From Otis tarda (Eukaryota > Chordata > Aves > Otidiformes > Otididae): 64,000 bases of DNA. This document shows positions 25,050 to 35,979 of the stretch, one piece after another. The stretch lies in contig CM048554.1 of NCBI GenBank assembly GCA_026413225.1, positions 69,556,463 through 69,620,462 of the forward strand. Reading direction: 5' to 3'. A program made the translations under genes and the position numbers. The notes under the pieces are model-generated. The model saw only the letters and a program-made list of their open reading frames with translations. It was not told the DNA's origin and did not search any database. The first letter of the stretch is position 1. Each line of letters starts with the position of its first letter.

Positions 25050-25279
25050 TAGATATAAGGAAGAAATTATTTACTATGAGGGTGGTGAGGCACTGGAACA
25101 TGTTGCCCAGAGATGCTGTGGATGCCCCATCTCTGGAAGTGTTCAAGGCCAGGCTGAATGGGGCTTTGAGTGACCTGGTCTAGTGGAAGGTGTCCCTGCC
25201 CCCCCAGTGGCAGGGGCATTGGAACTGGATGACCTTTAAGGTCCCTTCCAGCCCAAACCATTCTAAGATTCCATGATTA
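25050..25279 (+). mobile_element. CR1 LINE 3' end, second subfamily
   Basis: Landmarks are AGATATAAGGAAGAAATTAT, 'gtggtgaggcactggaac', 'ctggaagtgttcaaggcc', GACCTGGTCTAGTGGAAGG, 'ggcattggaactggatgac' and a decayed terminal repeat 'attctaagattccatga'. The phrases 'ttgagtgacctggtctag' and 'aactggatgacctttaagg' distinguish it from the GAGCAACCTGATCT copies, so at least two CR1 subfamilies are present. It is 5'-truncated and non-coding. Confidence 0.92.
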
Positions 25280-27807
25280 ATGTCGAATTAAAGCAGTCTG
25301 TGTACATTATGTGGAGAGGGTTTTTTATGCTCAAATGTATAAGTTAATATGCATGGTACTTTGATAAAAGATGTTGCAAAACCTAATCAGCTTTTAAAGT
25401 TATATTTTATTTTATTAGTAAAGCAAGTCATGGTTTTGCATATAAATGCATAAAAACCTGCCTTACTGAAAGAGTTTCAGCGTATGAATGTGAATTTGAT
25501 TCAGTTTGGGGAGTAACATTTTAATTATGCATTTCTACAAATTCAGCTGACATTTTTGATTGCTATTTCAGTTCTATTCTCTTGATGATTTTGATCATGG
25601 TAAGGTTTTTAATTTCATGACTATATAGCATTGGCAAATATGACACCTTATTCTTTAATTAGAAGAATTTAGTAAAAAAGAAATTTACTTTCTCTGAAAT
25701 CTTATAACACTGAGTTCATCATATATAATATATAAATTTTAAGAGAAGATGTTATGACAATGTACGTTGACATAATCACATGAATGGATGAATCATTCAG
25801 AGAAACTCTTATCAGCATAATAGGTATAATATATTACAAGAATTTACCAAAAAATTGTTAGCAAATTTACAGTCGGGAGGGCTTCACACCACAATTCAGC
25901 ACATAGGTTTGCCATAACACTGCTTCTCTAATTGCTTGCTTTCTAATGCCAGAGCATCTAACATTACACATAATATTTCAGTCTTTTAGTGTCATACATC
26001 TGAAGACACTAAACTTCACATGTAAAAGCAAAAAGAAAAAAAATAAATCTCTCTCATGAAAGATAAGCAATTAAACAATTATAAACTTTAATTCTTTCTT
26101 GAAACTCGTGTTTTTATGCCAGCCCAGCCCATCAAATGTTCTATAACCAAGTACTGAGGAGAATAACTATCACAGAGGAAGTTCCAGTAAACATAGTAGA
26201 TAATATCCTTTCATCTTTTCAGCCACTATGAGATAATTTTTAACTGTTTTCCAAATAAGCTATTAACTTATGTTCTGTACTTTATGGAATTAATGTTTGC
26301 ATTTAATATATGCCATGTTAATGAAATATTTTTTCATACTTTTGTTTATGTGTAATATAAACAGCTTTATTTTCCAGCCACACATTTTGGCTTCAGTCAA
26401 CTGAAAATATCACGATTAAAGCTTATGACTCATGTATGAACAACAGTGACCTCATGTGGCTGTTGCTTCAGGGATACATGTATCGGGCAGTACAAAAGGA
26501 ACACATCTGTCTTCAAGGCAGGAATATAAAAATGTTAAGCGATGCCCATTGGGATTCATTATAGATTGGTTTTTTTTTCTCTTAAGACAATGTTAACGAC
26601 AATATGTTCACTACAGTGCTGCTGCTTGAGAAAGGAGATTGATGAGTGCAGCCATGAAATTGGCCAATAAGCTGTGTTATACACAGTTAAGGTTTACCTA
26701 ATACCATGCTCAAGAGTTTCTGACTTCTTCCCTGATAACCCTGTATGAGTTACAAATCAAAAAGTTTTTAACTTGATATCCGGAAGTTTGAGGTTTTTTC
26801 TTCCTTGCCCCGCCTAGCCTCTCCTCTTCTTTTCATAATATCTTTATTCATGATGTAGGACTGTGTACATTTAACTTCTTTTTTTTTTTTTCACAGAGGC
26901 GATTCCATTAAAACATATTAACTTTTTAAACAATCAATGTTAGAAATAGTTATTAATTAGGGAAGCTTTTAGAGAATACTGACTGAGTCTTTTAGAATAA
27001 AAGATCTGTGTCATTCTACACACTCTGTCTACACAGCATTAATATTTTAGCATGAAAAATATGGTAAAGTAGAAGCCAGGGTCTTCTTGGCATAAGCTGA
27101 TACAGAGGTGATGTTTAATCCACACCTAATATGCTGCTTAATTCATTACTAATGGCCATGAAGAAGTAATTAACGTTTTAGGTTATAATTTTTTTTTCCT
27201 TTAGATTAACTGTAATTATGTAAACCATGAGACAGATATATGGGTAGACACAGAGATATGTGAATCCATATATCTACAGAAAATTACTCTTGGACGGTGC
27301 AGAAATCAGACATTCACCATCTGTGGTATAGATGCACCTGAACTGATTTAATGGAGAATGGGTGAAGTTTGACTTGATTAATCAGCCCACACAGCTTCTG
27401 CAGCTACTTCCACAGAAATCTGGGAACTGATGGCAAAGAAAAAACTTGGCTACTCAGTGAAATACCAGCTTTTACTAGAAAGCTCTAACCAACTTCAGAT
27501 TTTTTGCAGAACCCCCTCTGACCGATATGAAGCTGGTTGGACCCATCTCTATCACAGCCCTCAGCTGTTCTGGTGCAGCGAAGGAGTATCAGATTGGGAA
27601 CTGTGCTATGCAGAGGGCAGACTGCTTCTGAACCTAAAACATTCCCAGTTAAAAAGCCATCCCATAAACTGGAACAGACAGAAGGATAGTATAGAGGTTG
27701 TGGAAGAGCAAGAAGCACTAAGCTTGTGACTACCACTATCAGGGGCTTTCCACCATGCTGGGTTTTCCCATACATCATTGCTGGAAAGAAAAAAAAAAGT
27801 CACTGTC
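25280..27807. other. Intergenic DNA with one unrecognised 99-codon open frame
   Basis: The sequence is strongly AT-rich. It includes an open frame at 27430-27729 (plus) of 99 codons with mixed, protein-like composition but no domain I recognise. It has a weak start context and no support beyond its length. The stretch 26380-26480 carries an AP-1 consensus TGACTCA at 26426-26432. A T run lies at 26879-26891. Confidence 0.5.
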
Positions 27808-28195
27808 TAATTGGAGCGAATTCAGCTGAGGACCACCAGGATGATTAAAGGCTGGAGCACATGATGTATGAAAGAATGTTGAGAGAACTGGGTTTGTTTA
27901 GTCTTGAGAAGACTAAGGGGGATCTTACTGCTCTCTTCAACCACCTAATGAGAGTGTGGAGAAAAAAAGGAGCCAGATTATTCTTGGAAGTCAGCAATGA
28001 AAGAACAGGAGACAAAAGGCACAAGTTACAATAGGGGAAATTCTGAGTATATATTAGAAAGAACAACACCAGAGTGAGTGTAATCAAAGACTGGAACAGG
28101 TTTCCCAGAAAAGCTGTGAAATCTTACCCTGAGCAGCCTGCTCTAAGTTGGGTGTGCTTTGAGCAAAGATGATCTCCAGAGGTGGAGAACCAGAT
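27808..28195 (+). mobile_element. Diverged CR1 LINE fragment
   Basis: In order it shows 'attcagctgaggaccaccag', 'ctgggtttgtttagtcttga' (the 'gggttgttcagcctggag' block), 'ggggatcttactgctctctt', 'acaaaaggcacaagttac', 'aaagactggaacaggtttcc' and 'gatgatctccagaggtgga'. The order matches the CR1 3' region in plus orientation. Divergence is much higher than in the 35.6 or 37.7 kb copies, and the terminal repeat is lost. Confidence 0.83.
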
Positions 28196-29968
28196 GTAGA
28201 AATGTTTAAATTATATGTAGCAGATAACAGTTCCACCAAAGTGCCCTGATTTGAAGGAGATTTCCATCAGCACTATAAAAATACTGTATTGGATAGAACA
28301 TTATTGAAACTGATGAGTTTAATGATTTTGTTTTACCAGGAATATTAGTGGAAGTGCTTTCACAAGAGACAGCTGAGTTAACAGCTGTATCTAAATCCCC
28401 GGTAAAAATCACCCAGCCCCACATAGGTCAAAAATGAGAGTAAACTGCTAGCTATCTTCTTGAATAGGTATATATATGCATATGCATGGTATGTGTGTGT
28501 GGAATGAGAGGAAGAAAAGGAATAACAGAACAATTGGAGCAGCAATTAGCAAAATTAAAAGGGAGAGAAAAGTATCATCCCAGCAGCGTAAGCGTACTTG
28601 AAAAGAAAGCTATAAAGTCAGGACGCTCACTAAAGAATCTGTGGGACTGTGAACAGGTAAACCTTCTGGTGGTTTAATTCTTCCCGTATTCAAGATAACA
28701 TTATTATTGCATTCAAATTAATATGATATGATGAAAAATGCTTGATTTTGTCAGTCCAGCATCCCCTGAATTAGAACTACCATCTACATCTTTATTTTAT
28801 GGGTAGTTAGACAGGAAATAATGTGTAAAAAATTAGAACTGAGAAAGAATATCTCCATACCTAAATTGTACAACCAGCTGAACAAGTGAATTCTGTCATT
28901 TTTCTTCAAACTCTCTAATTTTAAGATTCTCAAAGTATTTATCTAGAAAGTGTTTCCTTTAAGAAGACTCACAAAAGGAGTTGTGAGGCAATGGCCTAGA
29001 TTATGAATCTGCTTTGGCAGACAGTTATGAGCTGCTGAATTCCAGCTGCAGAGGGGAAAATGTAAGTTGCCAAAAATATTAACCTCTTTATGGACAAAAA
29101 AAAAAAAAATAAATTTGTTTTAGATGAATGCTTGTTTTCCTTTTCTCTCTCTGCTTCTTGAGCTAATGCTCTTAAGCTGGAAGGAAAAGATAGCATGAAA
29201 GTGACAGCAGAAAAAAAAAGAATAATATTCCCTTTTTTTGTTCTTTCTGACTCACAGTATGAATCAGCCAAATCTGGCAACTATTGTTCTACTATTCTCC
29301 TAAATCATGAGATTTTTGTCTAACAAAGATAATTGTAAACTGATGGAATTTGTCCTTAATTAAGCATTTGTTTAATTTCAAATATGTGAGAAGCCTCACA
29401 AGCAAAAAACCTTTTCTAGTCCAGGGTTTTCTGCAGATTTTTGTAGAATTTCTTTCTCAGCTCAAAACCGTTCCTATATTTAGCACAACCTTTACAGTAA
29501 GAGAGCCATCTGAATTCTAAGATGACTGACATCAGTATACCTTGTTCTTTTAAGTGGGGAAATCATCTGCCCTCCAAGTTTTCAATTTCAAAGCAGAATT
29601 AGTAGTCAGGTTCTTTATTCCTGAAGGAATTCCTGAAGGATTCTACCTGATGATTAAGGGAAGAAGGATTTCACCCCCTGTCATATAAAAGAGCTCCTAC
29701 ATACATTTACTGGCTGCTATATTGCACTTCAAATGTAAGAAGAAATAAGTCTCAGCAGTCCTTGTGCATAAAATATATTTCTCAGAGAACGTCACTCTTA
29801 TGTCCGTAACCGTCCATCCTCTGCAAGACTACAGGTCTTTTCTAGATGTTGTGATACTTTCAAGTTTAAAATGAAATAAAGTATACAATATAGACAATGA
29901 GTCATATCTAAGCAGGCTAATAGGAAAATAGAATAGTTCTCATCTACGGTGCCTCTCCCTTTCCCATG
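28196..29968. other. Intergenic DNA, nothing recognised
   Basis: AT-rich sequence with an A run at 29096-29109 and short TATATA/TGTGTG tracts near 28468-28500. There is no long open frame and no recognisable repeat. Confidence 0.6.
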
Positions 29969-30040
29969 GAGGGCTGGACCAGATGGTCTTTCAAAGTCCC
30001 TTCCAACCTGGGCTGTTTTGCGATTCTGTGATTCTGTGAC
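29969..30040 (+). mobile_element. CR1 LINE 3' terminal fragment
   Basis: 'gagggctggaccagatggtc', 'cccttccaacctgggctg' and 'gcgattctgtgattctgtga' are the last roughly 70 bp of a CR1, ending in a terminal repeat of the attctgtg type. It is extremely 5'-truncated and in plus orientation. Confidence 0.87.
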
Positions 30041-30900
30041 TTTCAGTTATCCCTTAAAAACTACAGGGATGCTCTTTTCACACTGAAGTCAACCGCAAAA
30101 TTTTGCAAGTTATAAAAATACATTTCCAGACAGAGTAGAATGTAAATTTAGGTAATGAATTGGAACTTCTCCAATTGCAGCTTAAGCCTTGAAAACAATG
30201 GATTCCCTCTGCAAGTCGTTGTAGCTGAACATGAAAATTCTTGTTATAGTATAGCAAGTTGGCATCGCACAAGCGTAAGTAATGACTTGTGCACCAAAGA
30301 AACAAAACACCTTCTGTTTTTTTAATTCTAGAACAGGAAAAAAAAAGAGGAAAATCAGCTAAGTGAATTATGAATTATTCTAAGTGTATTATGAACTAAA
30401 GTTTGTTTTGATATGCTTACTTCATTTTTTGTTTGGAATTGATCCTTTGACTCACAAAATTACCTAGGGAAAAATTGACCACATTGTTGTAGAACTGATG
30501 CAAAAGTTGCTCAAAAGACAGGTTGATACTAGCATTTAATAATTTGTTTCAAAATTAAGAATATAGTAACTCTGAATCCAGATAATCCCTCATTTTCCTT
30601 TTTTCTTTCCAGTTTCATGGTAAAAAAAAAAAAAGAAGAAAGTAACAGTTGAGAGAAAGAGATATGAATGAATTATCCTACCTCTCCTTACAAGTGAAAG
30701 TAAATGTCATAGCATCAGCCTGAATTTGTCAGAAGTAGGAACACAGAATTTACAGTACTGAAAGAGGCAATTTGTCCTTCAAGTCCTGTAAAGTATATCT
30801 GTCCGAGTAACTGAAACCTTACAGAGAGAAGAATGTAGAGATAGGGAATATTCAAATAGATAATGTTTTCCTTAATGGTATCTGTGCAGGTTTTGTTTTA

Positions 30901-30940
30901 AACATATATATATATATAAAAACATATATATATATATTTA
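30901..30940. repeat. Duplicated (AT)n microsatellite
   Basis: Two 20-bp units, each AAC followed by about seven AT steps and a short A/T tail, lie head to tail at 30901-30920 and 30921-30940. Each AT block is self-complementary, so hairpin or cruciform formation and length instability are likely. Confidence 0.9.
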
Positions 30941-31258
30941 AATTCTAGTGTTTGGAGATTGTCACTCAATATATTACAATAATCAGATGCTGAAGAAGCC
31001 AGCTTCTTTCACAAGCAGCAGCCATAGCAACCAATCTCCTCCTGGGTTAGGAGTCAATTCCAGAATTTATAAGTAATTCCATGGGGTTTTCTCCTGTATT
31101 ATAAAGGCAGTTGAGCCATTCAGCAAAATCTTAAACTTTAGGAATATACATTTAGCTATGTTAAGTCAGTTGATATGAAAAATAATTTCTCTATCTTCAG
31201 CATGACTGAAGTTGCAATACCTAGGTATGAGGAAACTGTTGGTTTTGTTTTGGTTTGG

Positions 31259-31276
31259 TTTTTTTTTTTTTTTTTT
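31259..31276 (+). repeat. Poly(T) run, 18 T
   Basis: Eighteen T follow a GGTTTTGTTTTGGTTTGG low-complexity lead. The pattern is common in bird genomes. No retroposed body on the opposite strand was recognised. Confidence 0.9.
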
Positions 31277-31748
31277 ACATTACAAGGCTATCACCTGATG
31301 GTACAATTTAGCAGTGATAGTCTCCTGGTGTGTTTCTAGACCCAGTCTCACAAAAGTTTGAAGGTAGGATCTGGTTAAGACTGTTATCAAGGCTGCATAG
31401 AAGACATCGGTAAGGCAAGTTCAGCTCAGGAATCCATGCGATTAATGTCCACTTCAGTGAAAATGAAAAGCATTCAGTCAAGGCTGATTTTGATTCCTAG
31501 GCATTGTATACAGTAGACTACTGAGGTGATGTTCAAGGCAAAAGATCATTGCTTTGTTAAATAGTACTAATCAAAGAACATATCATGACAATTCTTCACT
31601 TAATATTACATTACTAAGTTAACAGCTGTTGGGACAAACTTCTACACATGGAGAAAATAACTTGTTTTCCCTCAAATTCTTGGTGTAATTAAACAGTTTT
31701 TTCACTGATCTTTAGATAGCTCAGATATGCCTTGGGAAGAAAGGAATT

Positions 31749-31764
31749 AAAAAAAAAAAAAAAA
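31749..31764 (+). repeat. Poly(A) run, 16 A
   Basis: A plain run of 16 A follows GGAATT. The preceding 300 bases show no recognisable SINE, LINE or processed gene, so it is only a homopolymer here. Confidence 0.9.
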
Positions 31765-33109
31765 GCATGACTCTCCATGTCATTCTTTTGGAAAGTCTCC
31801 TGCTAAAGAAATGTGTAACAGGTAAATTTACCTCAGAGATAATGGTACTGAAAATCTCAAAGCTTTTGATGAATATGAGTCTAATGCCCACTGTGCAGCT
31901 GCAGGGTCATGACTCCAGAGTAGAAGCCGTCTCTGACGATCTATTATATCATGTTCTGAGGCAGAGGGGCAGTGCTCTTACTCATTTACTTACATTTGCT
32001 TTGTATGATTTGAAACTTTGCCTAGACACGTGAGTCTGGAAACAGGATCATCAAACCTCACAATTATAAAATATTTCTTTTAATCTTCCTTTCATAGTTT
32101 TAGCTAGATTTGTAAGCCTAGCTTGCATAATTTAGCCCAATTTCTAGGAAGTTATTATCACAGAGGGCAAGCCAAATCCAGACTTTTACTCAAATAAGCC
32201 ATTAGCAAAGGTCTCTGAATCATATCAAGATGACTGGAATGTTTATATCTATGATATACCTGCTTTATGCAAACAATTACTTTAATAAGTGTCTGCAATA
32301 CAGCATATATTAATTTAATTAAGAAATAATATGAATCAAACAGAACATTGTCACAAGGTCCACAGGAATGCTAAGGCCTTTGAATAAATAGCAAAGGCAC
32401 ATTGAAACATTTCTTTTCAAAGAAGAGATGCTTCTCCTTACATGGTTCTTGTTACTTGGCTACTGCACTAATATTTTAATGTAAATCTGAAACTTGAGCT
32501 AGATCTAGGATATTTTGGTCCTTGCTAAGTAAGGAGTTTAACCCTACAATTGTGCATAGAAAGAAAACATAGAATGTTTGTCTTGAGTGAACTCCAAGTT
32601 CTAATTTTTTCCAAAACACTATTTCTCATGTTTTCCTTTATTTTCCCCACTTACAGAAATGGCTCACTTGGGTAATTTCTATTTAATAAATGTGATCATA
32701 GCTTTGTCTCACTAATTCTGAACTTACCCAACTCTGGCAGATTTATTGAAATTTTCCATGGAAGATATTATCATAATTTAATCTTTTCCCTAAATAGCTC
32801 TCTTTAAACCTCAGTGTTATTTTGTTATTATTTCTACCATGTTAGCTGTATTTGATTCAGCTTCTTCTGTGCTGTGTCCAAATATATAGTGAGAAGATAA
32901 TTGCTGCTTACAGTTTAAGTATGCAATGTTAAACAGCAGGCCAACTGAACAATTGACAGGAGGGTTTTGGTTTTTTGGTTTTTTTTTCCACTTTTTAATC
33001 ACTTCCCAGGATATGAAACTATCATGCTACTGCCCCCATAAGTTTCTCATGTTCTAGCATAAAATGGATTATTTTTCTGGGCCGTATGCTGAGCCTTTTG
33101 GAACGCTCC

Positions 33110-33420
33110 TCTTGAGATGGTTAGATAGCTCCTAATTTCCAGCCTGAATTAATTCCTCACCAATGTACGCTGATTTGTTTTATACCAGTTCTGTCCTTCG
33201 TTGTAAATTGCTTACTTCTTTCTCATATTTACCCTGTGAGAGGACAATCAAGTCTCTTCTCAGGCTCGTGATTTTAATGGCATTTATTCTTAATTTATGT
33301 CTGGAAAATAAAGATCTCCCATAAACTGTTTCAGGAATTTTTCCATTATTTTAATGGCAGTACAGAGTTCTCTAGCGTGAAGGTAGATCATACCTGTAAA
33401 GCCTTTTAAAACATCTTCCT
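33110..33420 (-). mobile_element. Old CR1-like LINE fragment, antisense
   Basis: The plus strand reads 'cctaatttccagcctgaatt', then 'gaggacaatcaagtctctt' and 'ctcaggctcgtgattttaat'. These follow the order of the antisense of ancient CR1 elements (the block around 'ccagcctgaatttattcatg' and 'caatcatatctcccctcag'). It is strongly diverged and the right limit is uncertain. It may be the same class of element as 9768-12170. Confidence 0.5.
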
Positions 33421-35605
33421 CAAAGGAGTTTGACTCATATTGATTCTTTTGTCTTTTGTCCCGCTTATATCTCTGCAGTCTTCCACAGCTTTAATATTCC
33501 CTTCAATCCCCTCTTACCTGCTTTTATTTCTGCCTTTTGGTCAGTCTGTACCCTGCAGCACCTTGCTCCACCATGTTCATATAACATTCAACCTCATGTC
33601 AAGAAGTGGTAGCAGGGTGTTATAATGAAACAAGCAGTGTTAGTTCAGTAAATAGCCTAACTCTCATTAAAGGGAGGGGTTATTTTTAAGAGTTAATAGA
33701 ACAATGTGATCAGTTATCTTTGGGTGTTCTTCTTGTAGATGGAGTATGCACAGGGGAAAGCACAGTGGTGAGTGAGGACAAATGGATGAATAAACAAAGA
33801 AAAGTGACATTATGGGCCTAAATTCCTTGCAGAATTAGAATTGCTGTACAGATGGTGTTATTCTGCATCTGCTCAGCTTGCAGGTACACACTAATTACTC
33901 CTTGCACAAAATTCCTTCCAGGCTGTTCTCCTAGGGAGGACTTCCAAAGGCACTTCCAGTGGGACATTAACATCTAAATCCCTTGACTGTTTTTGAAAAT
34001 TCAAAACAGTATCTGGCAAGAAGCTTTGGAGTAGAAATCTTCTAGAAGAGAAAGTTTCTAACAATTCTCTTTTTTACTGGTGATTATTCTTCCATACTCT
34101 AGCAGATTTGTGTGCCTACTTGACATCATTATGTGAAATGCATAATTTCTTTTTTTTTTTAATTTTCTTTATTCTTGTTCTTTGAAAAATATCTTATTCT
34201 TTGTGGTATTATGTCACTTTAAAGTGACATCCAAGAGTCATTTAATGGAACTATCATATTCTGAGTACAAGGGGCCAAGAAAATGACAAATCGATGTCTA
34301 AAATACTTAAGATCTGATACACAAAAATCAGCATATAAAGTGCAAATAACTCAAGAATAATCTTCATAAGATTACTGTTCTGATAGAGAATATTATACAT
34401 GAAAAAGTTACATTTTAGAAACTGAGACAGACAAAGATACTTCACCACTTTAAATCTAGAGCAATACAGAGTAATTAAAATAGTAGTTTCCTACTCTAAC
34501 TAGGGAAAAGCAGATCCTGACACAGCATCAATTTTCCATTCTTGCAGCTTATCAGCCAGCTGCTGAACTGATTCTTTATGCTTCGAGTGATTCCCCTAGC
34601 CAGGGAATAGACAAATGCTGCAGTAATTTGCAGTAATGTCGTTCTTCCTTCTCTTGTACTCTCTCGTTCCCTGTCAAATATCCTGGGGAGCAAACTAACC
34701 ATACATTTTGAGGTGTCCCAACATACCCGCAAAGGAATAGAATTCAGGTTAGGTTCACTACAGTTGTGCAGAAGCAACCCCATGGAACTCTTTGAAGAGT
34801 ATGGATTAGCTTCTCATTTCAGCTTCACTGGTGAAATGTGAGAGCAACTCAGTTCTCTCATAACATTTAAGCTAGTCTACATTTCTGAGATAGATATCTC
34901 TATTCTGGATTCCTTCTGTCCAAGGCTGCTCTGTTACTTTTTGTTATCAACAAATTTGGCCCCAAACTATTGTCAGAAAGGCTTTGGTTGTAAATTAAGT
35001 CTCTATGCGAAGAAATGCGAAGTAAATAATGTAGGCAAAATGAAGTTAAGAATACAATAAATGTTATTTTCCTCCTTCCTCCATGCACACAGTAGATTAA
35101 AAAATCCAAAGATTTCTGATTTAATGTCAGCTCCTTCAAGCATTTCTGTTATTCAATTAAAATACATTGAGCGATAAAAAAATGCATGGCATACACAGGG
35201 CATATAAAATAAAAGTAGCTTAGCAGGCTAATTGGAAACTTAGCTGTTACAATGACAAATGGCTCCATCTCTTCCTTTTAATTCATCTATCATATATCAA
35301 TAGGGACTAATTTGTAAAATGTCTCACAGACTTTGATTGACACTAACTGCCTGGCTAGCTGTAGCTGCCTTAATGATAGACATTTGCGACAGTCTCAAGT
35401 GTAAAAAGATGAGTATTATGCAACTTCAGATATTGCTTGCTTTCATGTTTGAAGAACAATAAGTTACAGTCATGGAACTTAATGTGGATTATCATTTTTT
35501 TCCCAGTTTACATATCATTGGAAGGATTCACTTTTGTCAGAAATATTTAACCTTGTTAAAATTAAAGGCACTATCTTCAAATACGGTTCTTCAATTACTG
35601 GTTTT
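33421..35605. other. Intergenic DNA, nothing coding recognised
   Basis: AT-rich single-copy DNA holding the 20-bp palindrome at 34211-34230. From about 35215 it holds a unique stretch with several homeodomain-type TAAT cores. Open frames are short (95 codons at most). Confidence 0.6.
34211..34230. repeat. 20-bp perfect palindrome
   Basis: ATGTCACTTT is followed without a spacer by its exact reverse complement AAAGTGACAT. Symmetry stops at once on both sides (T at 34210, C at 34231). It could bind a dimeric regulator, or it may be chance in AT-rich DNA. Confidence 0.95.
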
Positions 35606-35844
35606 GATTAGATATTAGATTAGATATTAGGAAAAAATTTTTTACAATGCAAGTTATAGAACACTGGAACAGGTTGCCCAGAGAAGTGGTGGAAGCCCCA
35701 TCCCTGGAAACGTTAAAGGCCAGGCTGGATGAGGCTCTGAGCAACCTGATCTAGTTGGGGATGTCCCTGCTCCTTGCAGGGGGGTTGGACTAGATGACCT
35801 TTGAAGGTCCCTTCCAACCCTAACCATTCTATGATTCTATGATT
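35606..35844 (+). mobile_element. CR1 LINE 3' end, young subfamily
   Basis: The landmarks are nearly intact: 'gatattaggaaaaaatttt', 'cactggaacaggttgcccag', 'gaggctctgagcaacctgat', 'ctccttgcaggggggttgg', 'tagatgacctttgaaggtcc' and the ending 'attctatgattctatgatt'. The first 24 bases are two identical 12-bp units (GATTAGATATTA at 35606 and 35618), of which only one belongs to the CR1 consensus. The second may be a junction duplication. It is 5'-truncated and non-coding. Confidence 0.94.
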
Positions 35845-35956
35845 TGTCAGTTATTGCAATTGGTTCACTATGCAAATTCTTTGGCTTTCTGAATTCATCT
35901 CATACAGAGATTGTTAAGCCAGTATTATACTGACTGTGCCAAGCTGTTCTTTTCTT

Positions 35957-35979
35957 AAAAAAAAAAAAAAAAAAAAAAA
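35957..35979 (+). repeat. Poly(A) run, 23 A
   Basis: Twenty-three A lie about 110 bases downstream of the CR1 at 35606-35844 but are separated from it by unique sequence. It is therefore not that element's tail. It is the longest A run in the window. Confidence 0.93.

Larger units (their letters stand above)
30041..33109. other. Intergenic DNA with simple repeats
   Basis: AT-rich DNA. Simple tracts include the paired AT repeat at 30901-30940, T18 at 31259-31276, A16 at 31749-31764 and GGTTTT-type low complexity at 32960-32990. The phrase around 30740-30800 faintly recalls an inverted CR1 tail but is not good enough to call. No gene seen. Confidence 0.6.

Noticed and set aside
25067-25261. 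Minus-strand 64-codon open frame
   Set aside because: It is the antisense of a CR1 3' end; the same translation motif recurs at the 38 kb CR1.
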